Source: Hyphomicrobiales bacterium
GTDB lineage: Bacteria > Pseudomonadota > Alphaproteobacteria > Rhizobiales > Rhizobiaceae
Direction of reading: 5' to 3'
NCBI GenBank assembly: GCA_900468065.1
Contig: UBTA01000041.1
Coordinates: 84,640 to 148,639, forward strand
Length of the DNA: 64,000 nt
The notes under the pieces are model-generated. The model made no database searches. It was not told the origin of the DNA and saw only the letters and a list, made by a program, of their open reading frames with translations. Shown in pieces: positions 15,951-24,340 of this stretch (its first letter is position 1; the number at the start of each line of letters is the position of its first letter). The translations under genes and the position numbers were made by a program.

Positions 15951-18209
15951 TCAGAACTCCTCCCAGCTATCGGCGGAAGTAGCCACTGCGGTGGCGGTCG
16001 AATTTCGCGTAGAGAACGCCCGTGTCAGCTTATTTGCCATGCTGCGAGCGGGAGATGAGAAGGACGCGCCGTTAACCGAGCTTAACGCAACTGGTCTTCT
16101 CGTGGGCGTGCTTGGAGTTTCGTTAGCAACAGTGTTGCGGCCAAGCTGGAACTGACCCACGAGGTCCTTCAGCTTTGCAGACTCGGTTGCAAGCGTTGCT
16201 CCAGCAGCATTAGCCTCCTCAACCATTGCAGCATTTTGCTGTGTCACTTGGTCCATCTGATTGACGGCAGTATTGACCTCCGCCAAGCCGATCGCCTGCT
16301 CCTTCGCAGAGGTTGCGATCGAGTCCATGTGCTGGTTCATAGTGACAATGAAGGCTTCGATCGTTTTCAGTGCCTCGCCGGTTTGGCTAACAAGTTGGAC
16401 ACCGCTTTGAACTTCGCCTGTGGACGTCTTGATGAGATCCTTTATCTCCTTTGCAGCCTTCGCCGACCGTTGCGCAAGTTCGCGCACCTCCTGCGCTACG
16501 ACTGCAAATCCCTTGCCCGCGTCGCCTGCACGGGCGGCTTCAACACCGGCGTTCAGGGCAAGCAGGTTCGTCTGAAACGCGATCTCGTCGATAACACCGA
16601 TAATGTTGGAGATTTCATTCGACGAATGCTGAATCTTGCTCATCGCATCAACAGCATTGCTAACCACTCTCCCTGACTGGTGCGCACTGTCGTTAGCCTG
16701 AACAGCTATGGCGCGGGCTTCCTCAGCGCGTTTTGACGAGTTACTGACATTTGCTGTGATCTGGTCCAGGGCCGCAGCAGTTTCTTCAAGCGAAGCTGCT
16801 TGCTGCTCCGTACGCCGCGATAGATCATCTGCGCTGCTGCTAATTTCGCGCGAACCGCCCTCGATCGATGCCGTGGCGCTGGCTACTGACGCAAGCGTCG
16901 TACGAAGCTGTTCAACAGCCCCATTAAAATCGGCGCGCAGGGTTTCGAAGTCTTCCGCAAAACGTTCAGTCAACTGGAAGCTGAGGTTTCCGGACGCCAG
17001 ATGTTTCAGTCCGTCAGCAAGACCACTGGTGGCTTGGGTCATTGCCTCGGCCCGCAGACGTTCTTTCTCCGCATTACGACGGCGCTCGTCATCGCTGAGG
17101 TTGCGTTGCTGCGCGGCTTCAGCTTCAAGCTCTTGGGTGCGAAGCGCATTATCTTTAAAGATCTGTACTGCTCGTGCCATCGCACCAATTTCATCCCGGC
17201 GAGCGCCTCCCTCGATCTGAGCCCCCAGGTCCCCGCTGGCTAATCTGGACATCGTGCCCGTTATGCGACCGACGACCCCTGCCAGCGCTCTTGCAAAGAA
17301 GAAGAAACCGAGGAGCGACAGCAGCGATACAATCGCAGTGCCGACAATCGACGTCCAAAGAGCATGGTTGGCGCCCGACACAATTGACGTCACATTTGAT
17401 GCGACTTCCAAAACGCCGATTTTTTGGCCAGAAAAGTTGGTGAGAGCAACAGCATTGACGATAAAGCTGTCTTCACCACTCGAGACCTGCTCATCGGTAA
17501 AGCTGCCGTCAAATGCGGCCTTGACTGCCTGTTCGGACAGGTGAGATTCGCCGCCGGTTGCAGCTTGCACCGAAAACTTTCCATCCACCAACACATGAAC
17601 GGTGATCTCGCCACCAATCCTGCGTGCGAGGGGTTCAAAATATGCGTTCGTCAACCCGGTACCGACATCGACGACGCCAACGGTCTTCCCATCTTGAACA
17701 ATTGGCGCTGACGCAAACATCGCGACAGCCGACTTGCCCGGCTCTATCCCGGCAACCAATTTGCCAGTTGTGAGTGCCTCGACCACCGTCTTGCGTCGAC
17801 CTCTCAGATCGTCGCCAAATTTCTCTGGTGTATGGATACGCGCAATTGCTGTGCCGTTCGCATCGACGAAGGTCAGGTTTTGCAGCCCACCGGTTTCCTT
17901 GATGCCAGGCATGGAGCCGCTGAACTGTGAAATCAATGTGTCCCGGGCATTGGATACGACCAGCGGAGCGATATCCGGTTCGCCGGCAAGTGCAAGCGCT
18001 AAAGCTGATGCCGCCTTTTGCTGGGCCGCCATATCTGTTTCGATGAGGGCCAGATCTCCAGCGGTCTCTCGCTGCAAAGCCTCGGAGTTCGAAACCGATT
18101 GCCGATACCAGGCGCTACCGCCGATTGCGACACTTGAGAACAGCACAGCCGCAAACCCGTAGGCGGTTATGGTAACCCACAAGGGTCGTGTGATCTGCGG
18201 CTGTGCCAT
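15951..18209 (-). CDS. Methyl-accepting chemotaxis protein with a Cache-type sensor
   Basis: This is a 752-residue chemoreceptor. Transmembrane helix 1 is at about 12-32. A periplasmic sensor of about 250 residues follows, with double-Cache character (LTFVDANGTAIARIHTPEKF, later VGVVDVGTGLTN). Helix 2 is at about 282-308, then HAMP (RLASGDLGAQIEGG). The cytoplasmic coiled coil carries the conserved hairpin tip EIAFQTNLLALNAGVEAARA. The protein ends DSWEEF, which resembles the C-terminal pentapeptide that tethers CheR/CheB. The ligand is unknown; Cache domains commonly bind organic acids or amino acids. No che genes are nearby, so it would feed a pathway encoded elsewhere. Confidence 0.92.
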   Translation of the reverse strand: MAQPQITRPLWVTITAYGFAAVLFSSVAIGGSAWYRQSVSNSEALQRETAGDLALIETDMAAQQKAASALALALAGEPDIAPLVVSNARDTLISQFSGSMPGIKETGGLQNLTFVDANGTAIARIHTPEKFGDDLRGRRKTVVEALTTGKLVAGIEPGKSAVAMFASAPIVQDGKTVGVVDVGTGLTNAYFEPLARRIGGEITVHVLVDGKFSVQAATGGESHLSEQAVKAAFDGSFTDEQVSSGEDSFIVNAVALTNFSGQKIGVLEVASNVTSIVSGANHALWTSIVGTAIVSLLSLLGFFFFARALAGVVGRITGTMSRLASGDLGAQIEGGARRDEIGAMARAVQIFKDNALRTQELEAEAAQQRNLSDDERRRNAEKERLRAEAMTQATSGLADGLKHLASGNLSFQLTERFAEDFETLRADFNGAVEQLRTTLASVASATASIEGGSREISSSADDLSRRTEQQAASLEETAAALDQITANVSNSSKRAEEARAIAVQANDSAHQSGRVVSNAVDAMSKIQHSSNEISNIIGVIDEIAFQTNLLALNAGVEAARAGDAGKGFAVVAQEVRELAQRSAKAAKEIKDLIKTSTGEVQSGVQLVSQTGEALKTIEAFIVTMNQHMDSIATSAKEQAIGLAEVNTAVNQMDQVTQQNAAMVEEANAAGATLATESAKLKDLVGQFQLGRNTVANETPSTPTRRPVALSSVNGASFSSPARSMANKLTRAFSTRNSTATAVATSADSWEEF

Positions 18210-18326
18210 GGATGCTCCATCTGTAAACGTGAAGCATACATATCTCCGAAATTCGGAAAGATTTTATAAACACTAACGGCAGAGCTCTGGCAGGTCCAGG
18301 GGACTGCTCGCGGCCAAAATGTTGAC

Positions 18327-18583
18327 GCCCGTGTCGCGGTGGGTCAGCAGACCTCGATACCAATCTTCAACGACCTCTTTGCCCCCTGCCATGCGACGCT
18401 ATCGCGTGTTTCCGGCGAGTTGGAACTGACCGGGGCGCTCCGCTATGCCATTTCGCGTCGTGCCATATTCGAGCGCTTCCCGACGATGCCCACGTCGCGC
18501 TCGAGGGCTACGGAGGGGTGCCGCCTGAACAAGACGTCATCGCGCGCCGATACGACACACAATCCAAAGTCGACCTGACGTGA
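18327..18583 (+). pseudogene. IS66-family transposase (TnpC) C-terminal relic
   Basis: One frame from about 18330 encodes a stretch resembling the IS66 transposase C-terminal region (HATLSRVSGELELTGALRYA, then ISRRAIFERF). After a one-base shift near 18480 a second frame continues (DDAHVALEGYGG and onward) to a stop at 18581. The expected DNN-type active-site segment is degenerate and no terminal inverted repeats were found. I read it as the tail of an old insertion, not a live element. Confidence 0.45.
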
Positions 18584-18902
18584 TGCATGTCGCAATCTGC
18601 GCATAGCCCGAATCGAGAAATTCCAGCCTCACCGGGTCTTCACCGGTGACGGGGTCCTATTCTTTCCCTAGTCCGCAACGGCATCTTTGTGTCTGCAGGA
18701 ATGTGGGTGGCCCACCGCCAAGGGTCATTTCATCTTGCATTGCGGGAGAAATGCGGATTATAGACAATGCAATCACCACGGACCCGGTGAAATTCCGGGT
18801 GGCTCTTCTGGCCGCCGATCCGTCAGACAACGCAAGACCCGCATGCCAAATATGTAAGCGCTGCGACAAGCGCGTTGGCGATGCTTTGCGAGTACCCCTC
18901 AT
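18584..18902. other. Intergenic region before the SulP gene
   Basis: These 319 bases contain a CCGGGTCTTCACCGG dyad near 18632-18646 and a TTGCATTG-containing stretch near 18735-18772, but no recognisable riboswitch or gene. The ribosome site of the SulP gene itself is weak (GCGAG). Confidence 0.35.
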
Positions 18903-20369
18903 ATGCAATTTTCATCCATCCGCCGGGATTGGTCCGCCAGCCCCTCGCGCGAGATGCTTGCAGGAGCAGTCGCGACATTTGCGCTGATCCCGGAAGTCAT
19001 CGCCTTTTCTTTCGTTGCCGGCGTCGACCCGCAGGTCGGCCTGTTTGCTTCGTTTGTGATCGGCATCGTCATCGCGTTCACCGGCGGGCGCCCCGCGATG
19101 ATTACTGCCGCCGCAGGCTCTGTCGCGCTGGTTGCAGCACCTCTGGTTCACGCACACGGGCTGCCTTATCTGTTCGCCGCCGGTCTTCTAGCAGGCTTAT
19201 TCCAGATCCTGTTTGGGATGTTGCGCCTTGGCGTTCTCATGCGGTTCGTTTCAAACTCGGTCCGCACCGGCTTCGTCAATGCGCTGGCCATCCTGATTTT
19301 TGCGGCTCAGCTTCCACATATCATCGGTGGAGACTGGATTGCCTATGCCATGCTGGCCGCAGGACTGGCAGTCATCTACGTTGTTCCCAGGATCACGAGG
19401 GCAATTCCTTCGCCGTTGATCTGCATCCTTGTCCTTACCGTTGCCTCGATTGCCTTTCGGCTTCCGGTTATGACCGTTGCCGACCTCGGGAAACTGCCGG
19501 ACACTCTTCCGATCTTCAGCTGGCCCGCAGTTCCGCTGACTTTTCAAACGCTGGCAATCATCGCCGGACCAGCGCTCGCCATCGCCATGGTCGGCCTGCT
19601 TGAATCCATGATGACGGCCAGCGTTGTGGACGACCTGACTGGCACTGCGAGTTCGAAGAACAGGGAGTGTACCGGCCTCGGCATCGCCAATGCTACAGCC
19701 AGCCTGTTCGGCGGCATCGCGGGATGCGGCATGATCGGCCAAACCGTCAGCAATGTAAAATACGGTGGACGCGGCCGTCTCTCCACTCTGTTTGCGGGCG
19801 CCTTCCTGCTGGTTTTGATGGTCATGCTCAAGCCATGGGTTTCCCAGGTTCCCGTGGCCGCCTTGGTTGCCATCATGGTGATGGTGTCGATCGACACGTT
19901 CGACTGGTCTTCACTGCGATCGGTAATCATTCATCCCAAGATATCGAGTGCCGTCATGGTGGCGACCGTTCTCGTGACCGTGTTCAGCTCCAATCTTGCA
20001 CTGGGCGTAACGGTGGGCGTACTTCTGAGCGGTGTATTCTTCACGTTTAAGGTTGCCCGCCTGCTACGGGTGGAAACGAAGGCCGATGCGCAGGCTGGCC
20101 GCGTGTCGTATCGCGTAGCTGGTCAAGTGTTCTTTGCATCCTCTGACATCTTCATCGAGGCGTTTGACATTCGGGATGCTGTGGGCATGACGGTTCTGAT
20201 CGATGTGACGGAAGCACATTTCTGGGACATCACCGCAGTCGCAGCACTCGACAAGGTGGTCCAACGATTCAAGGCCCACGACATCCCAGTGGATGTCGTG
20301 GGCCTAAACCAGGCGAGTTCGGCGCTCATCGGAAGCGTAGACAGATTGATGAAGCTGAAAGAGGCTTGA
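18903..20369 (+). CDS. SulP-family inorganic anion transporter with STAS domain
   Basis: This is a 488-residue membrane protein of the SLC26/SulP family, which transports sulfate, bicarbonate or other small anions. About 12 hydrophobic segments cover residues 15-390. Family motifs include FALIPEVIAFSFVAGVDPQV near the N-terminus and the GLLESMMTASVVDDLTG segment in the middle. A cytoplasmic STAS domain occupies about 400-485 (VLIDVTEAHFWDITAVAALD). In the same subfamily the transporters often stand alone, as here. The specific anion cannot be read from sequence. No carbonic anhydrase or sulfate-assimilation gene is adjacent. Confidence 0.88.
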   Translation: MQFSSIRRDWSASPSREMLAGAVATFALIPEVIAFSFVAGVDPQVGLFASFVIGIVIAFTGGRPAMITAAAGSVALVAAPLVHAHGLPYLFAAGLLAGLFQILFGMLRLGVLMRFVSNSVRTGFVNALAILIFAAQLPHIIGGDWIAYAMLAAGLAVIYVVPRITRAIPSPLICILVLTVASIAFRLPVMTVADLGKLPDTLPIFSWPAVPLTFQTLAIIAGPALAIAMVGLLESMMTASVVDDLTGTASSKNRECTGLGIANATASLFGGIAGCGMIGQTVSNVKYGGRGRLSTLFAGAFLLVLMVMLKPWVSQVPVAALVAIMVMVSIDTFDWSSLRSVIIHPKISSAVMVATVLVTVFSSNLALGVTVGVLLSGVFFTFKVARLLRVETKADAQAGRVSYRVAGQVFFASSDIFIEAFDIRDAVGMTVLIDVTEAHFWDITAVAALDKVVQRFKAHDIPVDVVGLNQASSALIGSVDRLMKLKEA

Positions 20370-20734
20370 GCCGAACCGACGGTTGCCGAGCTCACTTGTT
20401 GCCGCATCAAAACGCTGAGGCTCTCGTTCAGGATCTCATTATCCCCTCAAACGCGTTTAAGAGCTCGGATGAAGACCTTTGCCACCTTCAGGGCTATAGC
20501 GTGCATTTTTAAGAATATGGACATGATCAAGCTCCGGGTTCGCGACCGGAGCCTTAGAACGTCTCAGGGCGGAAAAGTGTCCCGCGCCAACTATCTAGAA
20601 GCTACGACATGACTTGTGTCCCAATCTGACGCATTTGACCGCTTCCCGAAAGCAGCTGCTGAAAATAGTGCAGGTCACGTAGCAAGGATATGCCTCCGCC
20701 TTGATCACGATCATTATCTCCCTAGATTCCATGC
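20370..20734. other. Intergenic region with one strong hairpin
   Basis: These 365 bases lie between the SulP and diguanylate cyclase genes. A 7-bp stem GCTCCGG/CCGGAGC with an 8-base loop (20531-20552) lies 161 bases after the SulP stop and is followed by CTTAG rather than a T tract. No gene or other repeat was seen. Confidence 0.4.
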
Positions 20735-22015
20735 ATGGACGCTGAGCGCACCACATATCCCGATGTATCGGTCAGAGCGCCCTCTGGGATATTTACCGGA
20801 AGGTTGAGTTCCGCCACTGTCGAACAAGTCGAGCGCCTTTTGAGTGGCCGCACGCGGGATATCTTCCTTGATGGCGAACTGGCCGATCTTTTCCGCGAAC
20901 GCTCCTGGCGGCAGACTGCGAAGATTGTCCGCGCCTGGATGGTTTGGGTTATCGTACTCGACGTACTGACATTGGGTCTCAACGCCATCTTGCTACCGAC
21001 CCCAACCGTGACGTCGATGCTTCTTCCGGCGTCGATCCTTCCGCCGGCCGCTCTTTTCGCCGCGATAGCATTTCGCAAGCCGCACGCCCGATGGTTGGAG
21101 GGAGTATTCATCCTTACAAGCATGTTCCTGATCCTGCTTTCCGTTGCTCTCGTGGGCGTTAACGCCGGCGGTGAGTTTTACGAGCGGCACTTGACGATCA
21201 CGCTCTTTGTGGCCGTCACGGCCATTGTAATTTTCCCCATTCCGCTCAGTTGGGCGATGACGATCGCAGCTTATGCCCTCGGGCTTTATCTTGTGTTCCA
21301 GCTGCGAAATCCAGACATCCAAGCCGGGAGTGCTCTGGCAGGCACATTGTTCTTCGCGAGTGGAGTGGCCGCAACCCTCGTTGCCCGACGCACCGCGACC
21401 ATCCTCGCACAGAAGACTTTCCTGCTTGAATTACGTGATCGAAGTCGGCTTGTTAATCTAGCCGATGCTAATGCGCGGCTTGAGCTGTTGGCGCGCACCG
21501 ATCCACTCACGGGTGTCGCCAACCGGCGTTCAATGATGGAAATTCTCCATCGTTTTTGGGAGGACGATCATGCGCGCCCCACGGGTGCGGCCGTCTTAAT
21601 GTGTGACGTTGACGATTTCAAGCGCCTCAATGATAATCTGGGCCATGCTGAGGGGGACCGGTGTCTGGTGAAAATTGCCGGCATCATCCAAAGCTGCATG
21701 AGCGACGAGCTAGACCACGTCGCCCGCTACGGAGGCGAGGAATTCCTGGTTTTTCTCCCTGGCTCTGGCGAACAGGAGGCCGGGGAGGTCGCTGAGCGTA
21801 TTCGCGGCCGGGTAGAAACTGCATCCCTTCCCAACCCTACATCTCGTGTTGTTCCTTATGTCACCCTTAGCATTGGAGTATCGACGATGGGGAAAGACGG
21901 CAAACTTGTGTCGGCGGAGGAAATCCAGCGCCAGGCGGATGCAGCCCTTTATCGTGCGAAAGAGAGCGGCCGCAACTGCGTGAAGGTCCATGTTTCAGGT
22001 GACCATCTCGATTAA
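20735..22015 (+). CDS. Membrane diguanylate cyclase (GGDEF)
   Basis: This 426-residue protein has about 85 N-terminal cytoplasmic residues followed by about six transmembrane helices (residues ~68-230). A GGDEF domain then makes cyclic di-GMP. The domain starts with ARTDPLTGVANRR, has the metal site in CDVDDFKRLND, and carries the GGEEF active-site loop at 333-337. The product-inhibition I-site is absent: DELD stands where RxxD is expected, five residues before GGEEF. The enzyme may therefore lack the usual product feedback. Its position just before an exopolysaccharide locus is suggestive, because c-di-GMP often controls such polymers, but no direct link is visible. Confidence 0.9.
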   Translation: MDAERTTYPDVSVRAPSGIFTGRLSSATVEQVERLLSGRTRDIFLDGELADLFRERSWRQTAKIVRAWMVWVIVLDVLTLGLNAILLPTPTVTSMLLPASILPPAALFAAIAFRKPHARWLEGVFILTSMFLILLSVALVGVNAGGEFYERHLTITLFVAVTAIVIFPIPLSWAMTIAAYALGLYLVFQLRNPDIQAGSALAGTLFFASGVAATLVARRTATILAQKTFLLELRDRSRLVNLADANARLELLARTDPLTGVANRRSMMEILHRFWEDDHARPTGAAVLMCDVDDFKRLNDNLGHAEGDRCLVKIAGIIQSCMSDELDHVARYGGEEFLVFLPGSGEQEAGEVAERIRGRVETASLPNPTSRVVPYVTLSIGVSTMGKDGKLVSAEEIQRQADAALYRAKESGRNCVKVHVSGDHLD

Positions 22016-22022
22016 CCAAAAG

Positions 22023-22052
22023 CCCCAGTGGCCTGTTCCAGGCCATGCGGGG
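22023..22052 (+). terminator. Stem-loop after the diguanylate cyclase
   Basis: GGCCTG-TTC-CAGGCC (22030-22044) is nested inside CCCC/GGGG (22023-22052), starting seven bases after the stop codon. The tail is GGTTAGGT rather than a T run. It lies between converging units. Confidence 0.5.
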
Positions 22053-22130
22053 TTAGGTCCGGAATTGGTAATGCTGCGATTGGCCCCTTGAATGGATTAA
22101 AACCGGCGGCGCAGTTGCCCCAAGATGAAC

Positions 22131-23156
22131 TTAAAGCGCTATCGGTAGCGGCGCCTCGAAAAGGCCCTGCTGCTTGACATATGTTTCCAGATTTGCTTCC
22201 GGCCGCGCACCGAGATGGGTAATTACTTCGGAAGCAGACGAGCAGCCGAGCCTGAGCGCCTTGGCGGGGGTGAAGCGGGTGCTGATGCCGAGAAGAAAGC
22301 CGGAGGCGAACAGATCACCGGCTCCCGTGACATCGACAACTTCATCGACCGGGTAGGCGGACATGCTGATTTCCTCGTTGCGGCACACGACCATGGCGCC
22401 GTCCTCGCCCATGGTCACTGCAGCAAGCATAACGTCGCTCTTCAAGAGCCGAACGGCCTCTCTGAGGTCGCCCGTTTGATAAAGGGCCAACAGCTCATGG
22501 ATGTTCGCAATAAGGACATCCACGGTACCGGAACGGATCAACTCCAGGAATTCCCTGCGATAACGGGAGACACAAAAGGGGTCGGAAAGCGTGAAGGCGA
22601 CGGTTCTGGCATGGTTGTGAGCGTGGCGTGCCGCAGCGAGAAAGGCTTGTTTTGCCTTTGGCGGGTCCCAAAGGAAGCCCTCCATGAAAGTGATCGAGGC
22701 AGCCGCGATATGCTGTTCGTCAATATCGGCCTCGGTCAGCTGGTGGCACGCACCGAGATGGGTGTTCATCGTGCGTTCGCCATCCGGCGTCACTAGGATC
22801 ATCGAGCGGGCGGTTGCCTCGCCGTTCTCAAGCCGTTTTGTGTTGTAGTGAACGCCGGCGGCGGAGAGGTCGTCCGCAAAAAAATTACCGAGAACATCGT
22901 CTTTGACCTTGCCGATGAAGGAGGCCCGCCCACCCAGCGAAGCAACACCGGCCGCCGTATTGGCCGCGCTGCCACCTGAGATTTGCTGCTTGTGAAGCGG
23001 CATTTTCCGGTAAAGGCTCTCCGCGCGAACTTCGTCAATCAAATGCATCACTCCTTTCTGCATTGTCTCCTGATCGAGAAAGCCGGACGGGACGGGTGCA
23101 ATGATATCAACGATCGCATTTCCGATCGTGAGCACGTCATAACGAGTTACAGTCAT
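22131..23156 (-). CDS. PfkB-family kinase (adenosine-kinase-like)
   Basis: This is a 341-residue ribokinase-superfamily enzyme. The N-terminal GGSAANTAAGVASLGG motif and the C-terminal catalytic DVTGAGDLFASGFLLG motif (Asp base in GAGD) are intact. The segments GERTMNTHLGAC and EGFLWDPPKAKQA are characteristic of the alphaproteobacterial adenosine-kinase-like subgroup. AAAGGAG lies just upstream of the ATG at 23156. It is 60 bases downstream of the glycosyltransferase at 23217 in the same direction and may be the last gene of the leftward polysaccharide arm. Whether it phosphorylates adenosine or a sugar precursor is open. Confidence 0.82.
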   Translation of the reverse strand: MTVTRYDVLTIGNAIVDIIAPVPSGFLDQETMQKGVMHLIDEVRAESLYRKMPLHKQQISGGSAANTAAGVASLGGRASFIGKVKDDVLGNFFADDLSAAGVHYNTKRLENGEATARSMILVTPDGERTMNTHLGACHQLTEADIDEQHIAAASITFMEGFLWDPPKAKQAFLAAARHAHNHARTVAFTLSDPFCVSRYRREFLELIRSGTVDVLIANIHELLALYQTGDLREAVRLLKSDVMLAAVTMGEDGAMVVCRNEEISMSAYPVDEVVDVTGAGDLFASGFLLGISTRFTPAKALRLGCSSASEVITHLGARPEANLETYVKQQGLFEAPLPIAL

Positions 23157-23216
23157 TGTGGCTCCTTTGGCGTTAAAAACTGCTCCTGAACGGCCCCTCG
23201 CCCCTCCCGGCATGCA

Positions 23217-24338
23217 TCAGGCAGAAGCCGGTTTGGCACGACCTGCCCTCCATTCCGTGTTCTCACAGACGACAGGCAGAACGAGGTCGGGTGTCACCCC
23301 TCTCATCACGTCCATGGCGCTGGGATGTGTTTCGGTTCCGTAAACGATGTATCCAGCGTCCGGATGGGGGGAATCGAAGTTCTGCCCGCGTGCGGAACGG
23401 GCCCCCCATCGCCGGGAGCGCGTCGGCCCATGCAGACCAAAGACCCGGGCATCGACGGCACCTGCGAGATGAAGCACGCTTGTATCCACACTGACGACGG
23501 CATACGCCCTACGCAAGAGATCACCCAGTTCGCTCAAGGGGATCTTGCCGCAAAGGGAGATGGTCGATGCGGCGTAAGGACCGAGTTGCACGCAAAGTGC
23601 ATCGACGACCTTTTGATCCGCATCGACACCTGTAAAGGCCGGGACATAGCCGAGATCGATCAGCTTGCAGCAGAGGACCACCCAGTAGTCCAGCGGCCAG
23701 GCCTTTTCCGCCGCCCTGGTGCCTCCAGCGGAGAGCTGGCAAAGCACGAGCCGGTCAAGTGGCAGTTCACGTGCCAATGCACACTCCGTGCCCTGAAGGT
23801 CCATTCGATACCTGCCTCTCGCACCGAACACCCTTGCCATCGCTGCTAGATTTTCCAGCTCATGCCGTTCCCCGCGGTGGGGAACCGCCACATCGAACAG
23901 CATGCCGCGCGCGGAGCCTTCCGGCGCGAAACCGACCGCGCAGGGCGCACTCAGCCGGGCAAGAATGGCCGTCAGGTTTGGCCAAGGGGTTTGATCGACC
24001 ACAAGATCGAGGCGGGCCGCCCGCAAGGTACGCAGAGCGCGTTGCGGCCGAGAGAAGTTGCAGCGGATGGCGGTCAGTGGCGCCGCAATCAGGCCGACCG
24101 CATGAGCGTTGTTTGCGCCATGGAAGATAAATAGGTCCGCCTCCGGATAGCGGCCGGCGATCGCGGTGACGGCACCGGAGGCGATCAGCGTATCACCGAT
24201 CGCTGTTGGCTGGATGATGCCGATACGGCGGGGCGCCTGCGGCAGGGAATGGTGCCGGTTAGCCACAGCCAAGACCCGGGCTACGGCTGCTAGCAACGAA
24301 CGATCCAGCCAGCGCATCCATCTGTTCGAGCGGGCCAT
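23217..24338 (-). CDS. Glycosyltransferase family 9 (heptosyltransferase-like)
   Basis: This 373-residue GT-B enzyme belongs to family GT9, which transfers heptose from ADP-heptose. It shows the N-terminal RIGIIQPTAIGDTLIASGAV segment and the acceptor/donor region LCQLSAGGTRAAEKAWPLDY. The C-terminal part VVSVDTSVLHLAGAVDARVF and GLHGPTRSRRWG is typical of the family. The ATG at 24338 comes two bases after the hldE stop; an in-frame TTG at 24344 overlaps that stop. Together with hldE and hldD it implies that ADP-heptose is made and used here, for an exported polymer rather than for LPS core, given the neighbours. Confidence 0.85.
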   Translation of the reverse strand: MARSNRWMRWLDRSLLAAVARVLAVANRHHSLPQAPRRIGIIQPTAIGDTLIASGAVTAIAGRYPEADLFIFHGANNAHAVGLIAAPLTAIRCNFSRPQRALRTLRAARLDLVVDQTPWPNLTAILARLSAPCAVGFAPEGSARGMLFDVAVPHRGERHELENLAAMARVFGARGRYRMDLQGTECALARELPLDRLVLCQLSAGGTRAAEKAWPLDYWVVLCCKLIDLGYVPAFTGVDADQKVVDALCVQLGPYAASTISLCGKIPLSELGDLLRRAYAVVSVDTSVLHLAGAVDARVFGLHGPTRSRRWGARSARGQNFDSPHPDAGYIVYGTETHPSAMDVMRGVTPDLVLPVVCENTEWRAGRAKPASA

Positions 24339-24340
24339 GG

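Noticed and set aside
18584..18902. Possible riboswitch upstream of the SulP gene
   Set aside because: Only one small dyad is present and no known aptamer consensus could be fitted.
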